Assembly (NCBI GenBank): GCA_036725605.1
Contig: DAIMDW010000001.1
Location: 1-64,000, forward strand
DNA: 64,000 nt
From: CALBTQ01 sp036725605
GTDB taxonomy: Bacteria > Lernaellota > Lernaellaia > Lernaellales > Lernaellaceae
Direction of reading: 5' to 3'
In this document: positions 1-9,256 of the stretch, in pieces
Layout: each line of letters opens with the position of its first letter
Position numbering within the stretch: the stretch's first letter is position 1
Program-made: the position numbers and the translations under genes
The notes under the pieces: generated by a model
Told to the model about the DNA's origin: nothing
The model's database searches: none
The model's input: the letters and a program-made list of their open reading frames with translations, nothing else

Positions 1-1660
1 GCGACACGTCCAGGTCGGTCGGCATCGCGTTGACCACCGTGATCATCGCGTCGTCCGACGTGCCGTCGTTGTTGATTTCCTCGTACCAGAGGTTGCCGCC
101 CGGCACGCTCTGCACGCGCATTTCGTCGTTGTCGATGAAATTGATGCTCTGTACGTAACCGTCGACCACTTCCATCAGACGATAGCCGTTGTAGCTCGCC
201 GGATCATCCACTCCCGCCGACATCGTTGTCGTTTGCACGATCGTCAACGGACGCGCCGAGGTGATGCTCGCGCCGACCGGATTGCCCTCGCGGTCGAAAA
301 TCGGATCGTCGGTATTGAATTGCCAGAATTGGTCGAAGTGATTGTGCCCGATGAACACGTGCGACACGTGATGCTGTTTGACCAGGTTCATCAGCTTGAC
401 GCCCGTGTTGTTTTGCGGCGTTTCGTTGCTGATCGTGTCGTATGGATTCGAGTCCCACTCGGCCGATTCGTAGTTCCAGTATTCGCTGCCGTCGCCCAGG
501 AACGGATTGGTCGGGTAGGGCTTGTTCGCCGTGTACGGCCCGCGCGGATCATGGTGCATGAACAACATGCTGGTCAGCCCGGCTTCGTCGGCTTCGTCCA
601 GGTCGCGCGCGATCCATCCCAGTTGCTCTTCGCTTAGGAAGCCCCCCCAGTTGTCGACCGGCGAGGCCACCGCCATCTGGCCTGCCGAACGGCGAATCGG
701 CGTGCCGTCATAGCTGTTGATCATCACAAAGTGCAACGGCCCGACTGTGAAGCTGTAATAAAGCGGGCCGAGAATTCGGGCGTAATATTCCTCGCCGTCC
801 TGCTGCAGGCTCGGCGTCCAATTGAAATAGCTGTAGCCGTCGTGGTTGCCCGGAACCATGAACAACGGCACTTTGGTCTGTTGCGAGATGTGCACGTAGT
901 ATTCGATTTCCGACTCGTAATGCAGACCCACGACCAGGTCGCCGGTCACCAGCGCAAAATCCGGGTTGAGCAGCGGCAATTCGCGCAGCATCTGGTTTTC
1001 GAAAACCGCCTCGGCGCTCGTTTTGTCGCCGTCAATGGGATACGCGCCGTTGTTCAATTGGTTGCTTAATGCAAGACCGGTTACGTCGTCCACCTGGATG
1101 TCGCACAGATGCGCAAAGGTGAACGTGTCGCCGATTTCCTCCAAAACCTTAACGCATGCCGGTTGATAATCGAGAATGTCGTCGGTGGCGACCATCAAAC
1201 TGAACAGGTCCTCCGGCGCGCCCCAGGGCACTTCGCACGTCAGATGATAGGTGGAAGACGCCATGTCGTACTCGACCGCAAACACGGTCATGTCGTAATT
1301 CTGCCGCACGGCGTCGCCGACTTCGGCATAAGCGTCGAACGGATTCTGGAAGTTCGTGGTCAGGCGCACTTGCCATTCTTGCGGATTGAGATAAACCGCT
1401 CCGTTTGGATATTTCACTATGACGCGTATCGTTTCTCCCGGTTCGGCCAACGCCGGCAGACCGAACACCGGATACACCAGGTTGTTGACGCGGCGGGCGA
1501 TCGGTTGCGCGCCGATGGGATCCCAGGTGGAGTAATTCAAGCCGGGTGTCAACGGGAGGTTGTAGGGCCAGCCCATCAGGCTGTCGAGGCTGTCGGCATG
1601 GGCGACGAGCGCCGAAAGTACGAGACATACCACAAGTACGAGCAGGCAATACTTCCGCAT
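1..1660 (-). CDS. Secreted calcineurin-like metallophosphoesterase (C-terminus cut by window edge)
   Basis: The frame is open from the ATG at 1660 to the first base of the window, so the stop codon lies outside. The first ~23 residues (MRKYCLLVLVV...) form a Sec signal peptide, and GGAG sits just upstream of the ATG. Metallophosphoesterase motifs appear in order: HLCDIQ (the D-x-H/Q site), TGDLV, PGNHD, MFMHHD and GHNHFD. Together these supply the usual two-metal ligands, with Gln in place of the commoner His in the first motif. The protein probably cleaves phosphomonoesters or phosphodiesters outside the cytoplasm; the substrate is unknown. An N-terminal region of roughly 150 residues before the first motif resembles a beta-sandwich. 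It is transcribed from the promoter at 1715-1744, away from the PIG-L gene. Confidence 0.85.
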   Translation of the reverse strand, partial: MRKYCLLVLVVCLVLSALVAHADSLDSLMGWPYNLPLTPGLNYSTWDPIGAQPIARRVNNLVYPVFGLPALAEPGETIRVIVKYPNGAVYLNPQEWQVRLTTNFQNPFDAYAEVGDAVRQNYDMTVFAVEYDMASSTYHLTCEVPWGAPEDLFSLMVATDDILDYQPACVKVLEEIGDTFTFAHLCDIQVDDVTGLALSNQLNNGAYPIDGDKTSAEAVFENQMLRELPLLNPDFALVTGDLVVGLHYESEIEYYVHISQQTKVPLFMVPGNHDGYSYFNWTPSLQQDGEEYYARILGPLYYSFTVGPLHFVMINSYDGTPIRRSAGQMAVASPVDNWGGFLSEEQLGWIARDLDEADEAGLTSMLFMHHDPRGPYTANKPYPTNPFLGDGSEYWNYESAEWDSNPYDTISNETPQNNTGVKLMNLVKQHHVSHVFIGHNHFDQFWQFNTDDPIFDREGNPVGASITSARPLTIVQTTTMSAGVDDPASYNGYRLMEVVDGYVQSINFIDNDEMRVQSVPGGNLWYEEINNDGTSDDAMITVVNAMPTDLDVS

Positions 1661-1714
1661 TGGTACTCCAAGATCGTGAATTGACTTTGTTTAACGCATC
1701 ATTCGTGCCCGCAA

Positions 1715-1744
1715 AGTATAGGCGGTGGCGTCGGCGAGTGTCAA
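1715..1744 (-). promoter_or_regulatory. Sigma-70-type promoter of the metallophosphoesterase gene
   Basis: On the minus strand TTGACA (1744-1739) and TATACT (1720-1715) are separated by 18 bases. The inferred transcript start is about 50 bases upstream of the ATG at 1660. Both boxes are close to consensus. Confidence 0.6.
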
Positions 1745-1935
1745 GGTGCGCCCTTGACGCGCTTCCAGGAATTTTCTTTGAAAATAAACCCTTTATCCGC
1801 CTTGATTGCGACCGGGAAAAGGCGGGGGAATGAATAGTTGAAATATCTCATATTCATGTCGCGGCGGACGGGCTCTCCTTGTTGGGCGTTGCGAAAAAGC
1901 TTATAGTGCTTCGAAACTCGCACATGGGGAATGAG

Positions 1936-2736
1936 ATGAACAAAGGGCCGGTATTGTTGTTCACCGCGCACGCGGATGATGCGGAATTCTTTTGCGGCGG
2001 CACCATCGCCCGTTTCGCCGCGCAGGGGCGGGCCGTCTACGAAGTGATTGCCACCAACAACGAACGCGGCAGCTTCGAGCTGGAAGCCGCCGAGCTGATT
2101 TCTCAAAGTCGCGATCGCGAAGCGCGTGACGCGGCGCGGATCATCGGCAAGAAGGAAATATTCTTCCTCGATTACCCCGACGGCTTTCTCAACGATACTC
2201 CGCTTAACGAGGTTCGCGAAAAGTTCATGCGCTTCGTGCGCAAAATCAAACCGTATACCGTGATGACCTTCGATCCGTGGGCGCCGTACGAATCGCACCC
2301 GGATCATCGCGTCGTCGGCATGGCCGCCGTCGAAGCGGCCGGCTTCGCTCATCTGCCGCTGTACCATCCCGAGCACATCCGCGCGGAGGGATTGCAGCCG
2401 CACGTCGTGCCCGAGTACTACTACTTCGCCAAAAGCCCGCGCGAGGTGAACAAGATCGTCGACGTCACCGAATACATCAACGTGAAGATCGACGCGTTAT
2501 GCGCGCACGACAGCCAGATGAAACTGACCGTCGACGATTTTCGCCTCAGCCTGGCCGCCGCGGGCGTCGATGCCGACAAGCTGGATATGCTCGACCGCGA
2601 CAACTACCGCCCGGCGCTGGAAATGTACATTAAGGCCTGGGCCGGCAAGGTCGGCGAGCGCGGCGGCTTCACCTACGGCGAGGAATTCCGCCACGACATC
2701 GTCAGCAACTTCATCACCAAAATCACCGAAGCGTGA
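1936..2736 (+). CDS. PIG-L / LmbE-family deacetylase
   Basis: Protein of 266 residues. The PIG-L zinc-site motif is seen as HADDAEFFCGG near the N-terminus, with Ala in place of the usual Pro of AHPDDE, and again as SHPDHR around residue 115. The family removes N-acetyl or other N-acyl groups from sugars such as GlcNAc conjugates; the substrate here is not predictable. I chose the ATG at 1936 because GGGGA lies 5-9 bases upstream and the zinc motif starts close behind it. In-frame starts at 1879 (TTG) and 1924 (ATG) are possible. No signal peptide is seen, so it is probably cytoplasmic. The radical-SAM gene follows on the same strand but has its own apparent promoter. Confidence 0.88.
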   Translation: MNKGPVLLFTAHADDAEFFCGGTIARFAAQGRAVYEVIATNNERGSFELEAAELISQSRDREARDAARIIGKKEIFFLDYPDGFLNDTPLNEVREKFMRFVRKIKPYTVMTFDPWAPYESHPDHRVVGMAAVEAAGFAHLPLYHPEHIRAEGLQPHVVPEYYYFAKSPREVNKIVDVTEYINVKIDALCAHDSQMKLTVDDFRLSLAAAGVDADKLDMLDRDNYRPALEMYIKAWAGKVGERGGFTYGEEFRHDIVSNFITKITEA

Positions 2737-2754
2737 GCGCCCGGCCGGTTTGTC

Positions 2755-2783
2755 TTGTCGTTGCCGCGCCGCGTGGCTATACT
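2755..2783 (+). promoter_or_regulatory. Sigma-70-type promoter of the radical-SAM gene
   Basis: TTGTCG (2755-2760) and TATACT (2778-2783) are 17 bases apart in the gap between the PIG-L stop and the GTG at 2814. Transcription would start near 2790. Confidence 0.55.
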
Positions 2784-2813
2784 CGCTAAGCGTGGGCAAA
2801 AGGAGCGCAGCGA

Positions 2814-3854
2814 GTGCCGAACAAAACGAAACCGCATCCCTATAACTACTTCGATTATCGGCGCGAAGGATACCCGCGGGTCATCAACCTGAACGTGACG
2901 TTGCGCTGCAACCTGTTTTGCGACATGTGCCAGGTGCCCACCTCGCAGGCCGAGGAAGCGCCGCCGGAAAAGATGCTCGCCTTTTTCGATCGTCTCGGCG
3001 CGTGGCTGCCCGATCCGCTGATGTTCATTCTCACCGGCGGCGAGCCGTTGATGCACAAGCGCATCTACGATTACGTGGCGAAAATCTCCCAAATCGGCCA
3101 CATCCCGGTGCTCAACACCAACGGCGCGTTGCTCAACGTCGAGCGCGTCAAGCGTTTGCTCGGCGCCGGCGTCGAGGTGATCAACCTGTCGCTGGACGGC
3201 GTGGGCGAACTGCACGACCGGTTGCGCAACGGGCCGGGCTTGTATGCCGGCATTCTGGATATCATCTACTACCTGACCCACAACACCGACTTGAACGTCA
3301 ACGCGGTGATGGTCATTCATGCGCTCAACGCCCACAGCCTGCCCGAACTGGTGGGCATCCTGCGCCAGATGACCGGCTTCGGCGTCATGCAGTTTCAGGC
3401 GGTGGTGCCGACGCTGGCCCGCGGCTGGTCCGAGGATTTCTTCAAACTCAGCCCCTTGTGGCCGCGCACGCGCGAGCAACTGGATGTCGTCCTCTCGACC
3501 ATCGACAACCTGGAGGCGCTCAAACGCGACGGCGCGAAAATCAACAATCCGTACTCGCAATTCGCCATGTGGCGACGCTACTTCACCGATCCGCGTGAGT
3601 TGGGCGCGTCCTATCCCTGTCTGGCGATGCACAACATGCTGCAGGTGACCGTCGGGGGCAACATTCAACTGTGCGAACGCCACGGCGCGATCGGCACGAT
3701 CGACGACGATCCGGCCGTGATCTGGAACGGCGAGCGGGCGCAAAAGGTGCGCGCGGCGATGCGCGATTGCGCCGCCACCTGCAACTACAAGTTGAATTGC
3801 TGCTATTTCGCCGACGAGGATCAGGCCGTTTGCGATTTGTCGACAACGTCCTGA
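2814..3854 (+). CDS. Radical SAM protein with SPASM-like C-terminal cysteines
   Basis: Protein of 346 residues starting at GTG 2814, with AGGAG about 8 bases upstream. The radical-SAM cluster motif CNLFCDMC (CxxxCxxC) is near residue 33, followed by the SAM-binding TGGEPL. A second set of cysteines (around ...YPCLAMHN, IQLCERHG, CAATCNYKLNCC, AVCDL) suggests a SPASM or twitch-type auxiliary cluster region. Such proteins modify peptides or small molecules by radical chemistry; no precursor peptide is visible next to it. It is about 80 bases downstream of the PIG-L deacetylase, so a shared sugar or lipid modification role is possible but unproven. Its last 34 bases overlap the 3' end of the convergent kinase gene. 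Confidence 0.85.
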   Translation: MPNKTKPHPYNYFDYRREGYPRVINLNVTLRCNLFCDMCQVPTSQAEEAPPEKMLAFFDRLGAWLPDPLMFILTGGEPLMHKRIYDYVAKISQIGHIPVLNTNGALLNVERVKRLLGAGVEVINLSLDGVGELHDRLRNGPGLYAGILDIIYYLTHNTDLNVNAVMVIHALNAHSLPELVGILRQMTGFGVMQFQAVVPTLARGWSEDFFKLSPLWPRTREQLDVVLSTIDNLEALKRDGAKINNPYSQFAMWRRYFTDPRELGASYPCLAMHNMLQVTVGGNIQLCERHGAIGTIDDDPAVIWNGERAQKVRAAMRDCAATCNYKLNCCYFADEDQAVCDLSTTS

Positions 3855-6800
3855 TCGAGGATCTGCCGCACGTTTTCCGCCAATTGTTTGATGTTGTACG
3901 GCTTGGCGACGAAGCCGGCCGCGCCCAGGCGGCGCAGTTTGTCCGCGCGTTTTTGGTCGGTATAGCCGCTGGACATAATGACCTTCGTTTCCGGCGCCAC
4001 CAGGTTGATTTGCTGCAGTACTTCCAATCCCGAAAGGTGCGGCATGGTCAGATCCAGAATCACCAGGTCGATGTGTTCCTGTTCGCGGCAGAAAACCTCC
4101 AGCCCGTCGCGGCCGTCGCATCCCAACAGCACCGTGTAGCCCTTGCGCTCCAGAATGGCCTTGCCCAGCTTGCGGATGACTTCTTCGTCGTCGATCAGCA
4201 AGATCGTTTCGGTGCCGCCGGGCGTGTCCATATCGACCGGCGAACCGTCGCCGGCTATGATCTCCTCGTTGCTGCGCGGCAGGTAGAAGCGGAAGGTCGA
4301 GCCCGCGCCGGGACGGCTGTATACGTTGATCCACCCCCGGTGCTGTTTGATGATGCCGAAGGCGGTCGCCAGCCCCAACCCGGTGCCTTTGCCGATTTTC
4401 TTGGTCGTGAAAAACGGCTCGAATAGATGCAGTCGCGTTTTATCGTCCATCCCCGGTCCGTTGTCGGTGATGCTGATGTACATGTACTGACCGGGTTTGG
4501 CGTAAGGATAAATCTGACAATACGCCTCGTCGATTTCCGCGTTGCCCATTTCGATCAACAGGAAGAACTCGTCCCAGCGGCGTCGGTCGCTTTCCAGCAA
4601 TTCCTGGATGGCGTCGTGCGCGTTGATGCACAGGTTCATGATCACCTGGTGGATCTGCGTGGCGTCGGCCTTGATCGGCCAGGTCTCCGGATCGATGCGG
4701 CTCTTGAGGGCGATGCGTTTGTCCAGCGTCTCGCGCAGCATCCGATTGACTTCGCTGAATATGGCGATCGGATCGATCACCCGGTAGTCGGTTTGGCTCT
4801 TGCGCGAGAAGGTCAGCAACTGCCGCACCAGATCCGCGCCGCGTCGCGCCGTTTCGTTGGCGTTGTTCAGGTAGTCCATCAGGCTGCTCGGGCAATCGAG
4901 CATCGCCATGTCGATGTTGCCGATGATGCCGGTCAGCAGGTTGTTGAAGTCGTGCGCGATGCCGCCGGCCAGGCGCCCGATGGCCTCCATCTTTTGCGCC
5001 TGCTGCAATTGAATTTCCAGTTTCTTGCGCTCTTCATCGTTGTGTTTGAGTTCGGTGATGTCCCGCAATACGGTCAGCAGACATTTTTCGCCGCCGATCT
5101 CGATAATGCCGCCGGAAAACAACGCCACCAATCGTTGGCCGTTGCGCGTATGGAAACTGGCTTCCATGTCGGTAACGTATTGTTTCGCCAGAATCTGCTT
5201 GACGATCTCCTCCCGGCGCGCTTCGTCCTCCCAGAAATTCAACTCGCCGATCGAGTGCCCGATCACTTCGGCCCGCCGGTATCCGGATTTGTGTTCGAAG
5301 GCTTCGTTGACGTCGCGGAAGATGCCCTTGTCCAGCGTGCTGATCGTGATGATGTCCGGGCTGGCTTCGAAGGCTTTGCGGAATTTATCCTCCGAAATGC
5401 GGATCGCCTCCTCGGCTTTCATCCGCTCGGAGATGTCGCGCGCGATGCCCATCAACCCGACCGGCACGTTGTTTCTGTCGCGCAGGAACGAGACCTTCTG
5501 CTCGACCCACACCTTGGTGCCGTCCTTGCGCAGGTGCTCCATTTCGAAGGTACGCGAACGGCCGACCATCCGTTCCTGGCACGGATCGTTGGCCAGTTCC
5601 TCGCTGAGCATTTTCTGCAGGAAGCGGAACGTGTTGTCGCCGATGAGCCGCCGGATGTCGAATTTGCTCGGATTGTCCGCCTCATAGCCCAGCAGGAATT
5701 CCACCGACGGACTCAGGTAGGTGAGCTGCCAGTTCAGGTCCATTGTCCAGATGATGTCGGTGACGTTTTCGGCCAACAGCCGGTAGCGCGATTCGCTTTG
5801 GCGCAACGCCGCCTCGATCTGCTTGATCTTGGTGATGTCGCGCATGGTCTCGATCGCGCCGATCTTCCTTCCTTCCAGGTCGTATAGCGGGCAGGCGCTG
5901 CCCCACAAAAACATGCCGCTGTTTTTCAGATTGGGCGTGTACATCTCCGCGGCGAGCGTATTGCCGGTGCATTCGATGAAGGGGAACGTCTGCTTGACGT
6001 TCTCGGGCGGATTGAGCGCCAGGTCGATCAGCATCAGCCGTTGATGGCCGTAAAAAATGCGCGAATATTCCTCGTTGGTGCGGCCGATCATCTCCTGCGG
6101 ATTGGTGCCGCTGAGATCGGACAGCGCCTTGTTCCACAGGATTACGCGGCCTTCCATATCGATGGCGAAGGTCGGGTCGGGCAGGAAGTTGATGATGTCC
6201 TCCAACCCTTGTTGGAAATCGCGCTGCAACTTGGTGTTCCAAACCGCCTCGGTGATGTCGCGCACCAGGCAACTGAGGGCATCGATCTTTCCGTTGCGTC
6301 TCAGCGGCATCGACAGCAGTTCGATTTTCCGTTTGGCGCCGCACGCGTCGGTGATTTCGTAGACGGATCGCGGTACGACTTTTTCCTCGAGCTTCAGTCG
6401 AAAATGCTTGATCAGTCGACTTTTGTTTTCCTCGTCGAGAAACGGCAGATCCACCAGGCGCATGCCGATATACCGCGCCGGATCATGGCCGAAAATCGCC
6501 TCGCACGACGCGGAGATGTCGATCAGTTCCATGTCGGAATTGATCGTGCAATGAACGTCGGACGCGTGTTGGAAATGATGTTGGAATTTCCGTTCGGCGT
6601 ACAAAGCGTTTTCTTCCGCCTGAATGCGCGACAGACCGTTACCGACGATCCGTCCCGCATCGCGCAAGGTTGAAAACAGGTCGTTCGTTTCCGTGATTGC
6701 CGTGGGCAGGATGAAGGTCATACACCCGATCGCGGCTTGCGGTGAAAGCAGGGGAAGGGCGATCGTTCCCCGGTACTGAAAACCGGGAATGGAATCGAAT

Positions 6801-7576
6801 GTGCTCAATTGTCGGGCGGTGAGAATCCGGCTGTTGATAAACAATTCATTCAATTCGCTGTCATGCAGGGGCACCACGGATATTTTCTGCAACACCGTTC
6901 GCGGCACCCCGTGTGCCGTCTGCAAAATCGCCAGTTGACGATCGGGCGTCAACAGATAGGAACCGAAAGCGGTGGCTTGCAGGAATGCCGCGATGATTTC
7001 GGAACAACGGGAAAGCAGGCGGCGGGAATCATTTTCTTGCATCACGGCCGAAGTGATCCGGGAAATCATCTGCAGGCGGGCTTCCGGCGAAGCGTCGATG
7101 GCCTTATTCTCTTCCCTGTGCTTCCAGACGAAGCCCAACCAATCGCCGTCGTCGTTGCGCAATATGGATACGGCGGTCGGCATTCTGACCACCGCGGCTT
7201 GTTCGCCCAGCCAGGTCAGCTCCGCTTCCAGCGAAGCGTCGTCGGTGGTCCCGGGTGGCGCCTTGTGTTTCGCCGCTTTATCCAGCAGCCGGCAGAAAAT
7301 CTCGATCGATTCGGTCGTCAGGTGGTCTTCCACCGGAGTATCGACCATCCGCTTGGGTTCTCGACCAAGTGTCTCCGCCAGGGCGGGGGAGATGCGCACA
7401 ATGCGAAAATCCGGGTTGATTATTGTGATAATGCCTTCCTCCTCCTCGGAAATGGAAGGCGTCATGTTGTGCAAATTGTTGGATAATTTATTGATATCAC
7501 AGGCATTAAACAGTTTTTCGCTCCAGGCACGTAAGCGAGCGGATCGCTGTTTGCTTGTGGTAGTTTTTTGGTGCAT
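3821..7576 (-). CDS. Large cytoplasmic hybrid histidine kinase (PAS-GAF-PASx4-HisKA-HATPase-REC)
   Basis: 1251 residues with no convincing membrane segment. Rough domain order: PAS 45-155, GAF 175-320, four PAS 325-850, HisKA with GIAHDFNN around 875, HATPase with NLCINAHD, DNGPGMDD and GKGTGLGL, and a receiver domain from about 1125 (LLIDDEE; phosphoacceptor in ILDLTMP; KPY near the end). All catalytic boxes look intact, so it should autophosphorylate and pass phosphate to its own receiver. The HDFNN type of H-box and a single C-terminal REC are common in soluble signal-integrating kinases. The output partner is not adjacent. The 3' end overlaps the convergent radical-SAM gene. The start at 7576 follows a leader that contains a perfect inverted repeat. 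Confidence 0.92.
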   Translation of the reverse strand: MHQKTTTSKQRSARLRAWSEKLFNACDINKLSNNLHNMTPSISEEEEGIITIINPDFRIVRISPALAETLGREPKRMVDTPVEDHLTTESIEIFCRLLDKAAKHKAPPGTTDDASLEAELTWLGEQAAVVRMPTAVSILRNDDGDWLGFVWKHREENKAIDASPEARLQMISRITSAVMQENDSRRLLSRCSEIIAAFLQATAFGSYLLTPDRQLAILQTAHGVPRTVLQKISVVPLHDSELNELFINSRILTARQLSTFDSIPGFQYRGTIALPLLSPQAAIGCMTFILPTAITETNDLFSTLRDAGRIVGNGLSRIQAEENALYAERKFQHHFQHASDVHCTINSDMELIDISASCEAIFGHDPARYIGMRLVDLPFLDEENKSRLIKHFRLKLEEKVVPRSVYEITDACGAKRKIELLSMPLRRNGKIDALSCLVRDITEAVWNTKLQRDFQQGLEDIINFLPDPTFAIDMEGRVILWNKALSDLSGTNPQEMIGRTNEEYSRIFYGHQRLMLIDLALNPPENVKQTFPFIECTGNTLAAEMYTPNLKNSGMFLWGSACPLYDLEGRKIGAIETMRDITKIKQIEAALRQSESRYRLLAENVTDIIWTMDLNWQLTYLSPSVEFLLGYEADNPSKFDIRRLIGDNTFRFLQKMLSEELANDPCQERMVGRSRTFEMEHLRKDGTKVWVEQKVSFLRDRNNVPVGLMGIARDISERMKAEEAIRISEDKFRKAFEASPDIITISTLDKGIFRDVNEAFEHKSGYRRAEVIGHSIGELNFWEDEARREEIVKQILAKQYVTDMEASFHTRNGQRLVALFSGGIIEIGGEKCLLTVLRDITELKHNDEERKKLEIQLQQAQKMEAIGRLAGGIAHDFNNLLTGIIGNIDMAMLDCPSSLMDYLNNANETARRGADLVRQLLTFSRKSQTDYRVIDPIAIFSEVNRMLRETLDKRIALKSRIDPETWPIKADATQIHQVIMNLCINAHDAIQELLESDRRRWDEFFLLIEMGNAEIDEAYCQIYPYAKPGQYMYISITDNGPGMDDKTRLHLFEPFFTTKKIGKGTGLGLATAFGIIKQHRGWINVYSRPGAGSTFRFYLPRSNEEIIAGDGSPVDMDTPGGTETILLIDDEEVIRKLGKAILERKGYTVLLGCDGRDGLEVFCREQEHIDLVILDLTMPHLSGLEVLQQINLVAPETKVIMSSGYTDQKRADKLRRLGAAGFVAKPYNIKQLAENVRQILDQDVVDKSQTA

Positions 7577-7584
7577 AAGAAAAT

Positions 7585-7603
7585 AACCCTTCTCATAAGG
7601 GTT
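7585..7603. repeat. Perfect inverted repeat in the kinase leader
   Basis: AACCCTT and AAGGGTT are separated by CTCAT, giving a 7-bp stem just 9 bases upstream of the kinase ATG. It overlaps the only purine-rich candidate ribosome-binding site (GAGAAGGG on the minus strand). It could be an operator or an RNA hairpin that limits translation; it has no U-tract, so it is not a terminator. Confidence 0.5.
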
Positions 7604-7758
7604 CGGTAAGTTCTCCGATGCACTTTAGTGAAAAATATGGAAGGTATAAAAATATTTAGAGTAATAGAGGCGGCCGGAGGCGGGAATTGTGCTTGTTTTT
7701 CCAAATACCTCGTATCAACGGAGGTGCGCGAGGCGTTTTTCCGAATAAATTTCCTTGA

Positions 7759-8340
7759 TTATCGGCGATAGTAACCGCCGCCGCCCTGGCCGCGCCCCCG
7801 GCCTTGTCCCTGTCCCTGGCCCTGACCGCGCCCGCGCCCCATGTCGCCTTCGCGATCGACGCACCGTTCGAAAGCGGGCAGGTGATTTTTCTCGCTGGCG
7901 TTGCGCAGGTACTTGAACATATCGCGGATATCCTTTTCCTTCACGAAGCCGAGAAATTCATCGTACATCTTGATGTTTTCTTTTTCCGCCACCACGCCCT
8001 GCTGGCAGGCTTCCAGCAAGGTGGCCGGCGCCGACAAACGATCGGCCCAATCGTTGGCCGGGATCGCCACGCCATATTGCTTCAACAACGGCTTGAGCAA
8101 CTCGATGTGGCGTTCCTCGGCCGTGATGATGTGGCTGAACGGCTTGGTCTTCGCGCCGAATTTGGCCAGGATTTTCGCGTATAGCGCCTGGGCTTTGTAC
8201 TCGTCATTGAGCGCCGTGGTCAGTGCGTTTTGCGTTTGTTGATCAAGCTTCTGTTGGGCCGTGACCGGTGAGGCGAAACCGTAAACCGCGACGATCGTCG
8301 CCAGGGCCAGCAGCGCGATGAGTCCCTTTTTAACCGACAT
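7759..8340 (-). CDS. Secreted ferritin-like DUF2202-type protein with Gly/Gln/Arg tail
   Basis: 193 residues. A Sec signal peptide ends near ASPVTA-Q. The mature part is a four-helix ferritin-like domain of the DUF2202 kind, with NDEYKAQ and AEERH in the first helix pair and KEN plus SEKNH in the second, the carboxylate/His pattern expected for a di-iron or di-metal site. The last ~30 residues are a low-complexity RG/QG tail ending GGYYRR. Function is unknown for the family; envelope metal or oxidant handling is a guess. The start is at 8340 with GGAG just upstream. Confidence 0.8.
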   Translation of the reverse strand: MSVKKGLIALLALATIVAVYGFASPVTAQQKLDQQTQNALTTALNDEYKAQALYAKILAKFGAKTKPFSHIITAEERHIELLKPLLKQYGVAIPANDWADRLSAPATLLEACQQGVVAEKENIKMYDEFLGFVKEKDIRDMFKYLRNASEKNHLPAFERCVDREGDMGRGRGQGQGQGQGRGRGQGGGGYYRR

Positions 8341-8440
8341 TGTTCACTCCTCTAGGCAAGAGTTTTTCGCTTGTTCAAACGATAACCATCGTGTCAAGGG
8401 TTGCACGGTTTTAATGCGGATGATGAAAAAACTCCACCCG

Positions 8441-9139
8441 TCAACTATGGTCTTTACGTTCGCTGCTCCAGGAGCGGTACAGGCCGGCGATCGCCGCGGC
8501 GGCGTCCTCGATGCTCACCTTCGCCATGTTGATCACCAGGTGATAATTGAACGGGTCGGTCAGATCCTTGTCGAAATACCGTTGCACGAAGGCGTTTTGT
8601 TCGTTCTCCAGGGTGATGACGTTCTTGCGCGCCTCGTCGGTGTCGATGCTTTTGTCCTCGCATTCGTTCTGAATGCGCAAATCCAGCGGCGCGATGATGC
8701 GCACGCGCATACATTGCCCTTCCGGAATGATGAATCCGGCGCCGCGCCCGACGATCACCGCGTTGCCGTGCCGCTGGATCGTGCCGATCACCCGCATCAG
8801 CGAACCCAGGTAATCGTCGAACCACAGGTGATCCTTCGCCCAGGCGCCCATCCAGTCCAGCAGGAACGAGCGGCTTTTTTCGTCGAGCGTTTCCACCACG
8901 TGCGAGCTCATTTTGGCGTCCTCGGCGACCTTCATCAGCAGCGCGCGATCGAACAGATCGAATTGCAGCAGCTCGGCGACCTTCGCCGCCACGTGGTGCC
9001 CGCCGCTCGCCGGTTGGCGTGAAATGTAAATAACCGGTAGGGCCTTCGCCTTCTGTTCCTTTTTCGCCTGGCTGAACATGAGCCACTTGCGGGCCTGTTT
9101 TTCGATGATTTGATGGATATATGCATCCTGCGTTTTCAT
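8441..9139 (-). CDS. Cytidylate-kinase-like family protein
   Basis: 232 residues from the ATG at 9139, chosen because GGGAGGGAG lies about 7 bases upstream; a longer frame opens at 9202 but has no ribosome-binding site. The sequence matches the cytidylate-kinase-like family: SRQPASGGHHVA in place of a classic Walker A, FDLFDRALL, VIVGRGAGFI and VRIIAPLDLRI with downstream Arg/Glu. The loop lacks the GKS/T of true kinases, so nucleotide phosphorylation cannot be assumed. It is cytoplasmic and lies 3' to the outer-membrane barrel gene on the same strand, about 120 bases away. Confidence 0.75.
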   Translation of the reverse strand: MKTQDAYIHQIIEKQARKWLMFSQAKKEQKAKALPVIYISRQPASGGHHVAAKVAELLQFDLFDRALLMKVAEDAKMSSHVVETLDEKSRSFLLDWMGAWAKDHLWFDDYLGSLMRVIGTIQRHGNAVIVGRGAGFIIPEGQCMRVRIIAPLDLRIQNECEDKSIDTDEARKNVITLENEQNAFVQRYFDKDLTDPFNYHLVINMAKVSIEDAAAAIAGLYRSWSSERKDHS

Positions 9140-9256
9140 CGTCGCTCCCTCCCGGCAATGGTCGTCGTTTTCTGTCGGCCGCACTTGTTGACAATATAAC
9201 ACATTCGCGATCCGGCGGCGCGGTCGGAGAAAAGTTTTTATCGTGGAATAAGCGGA

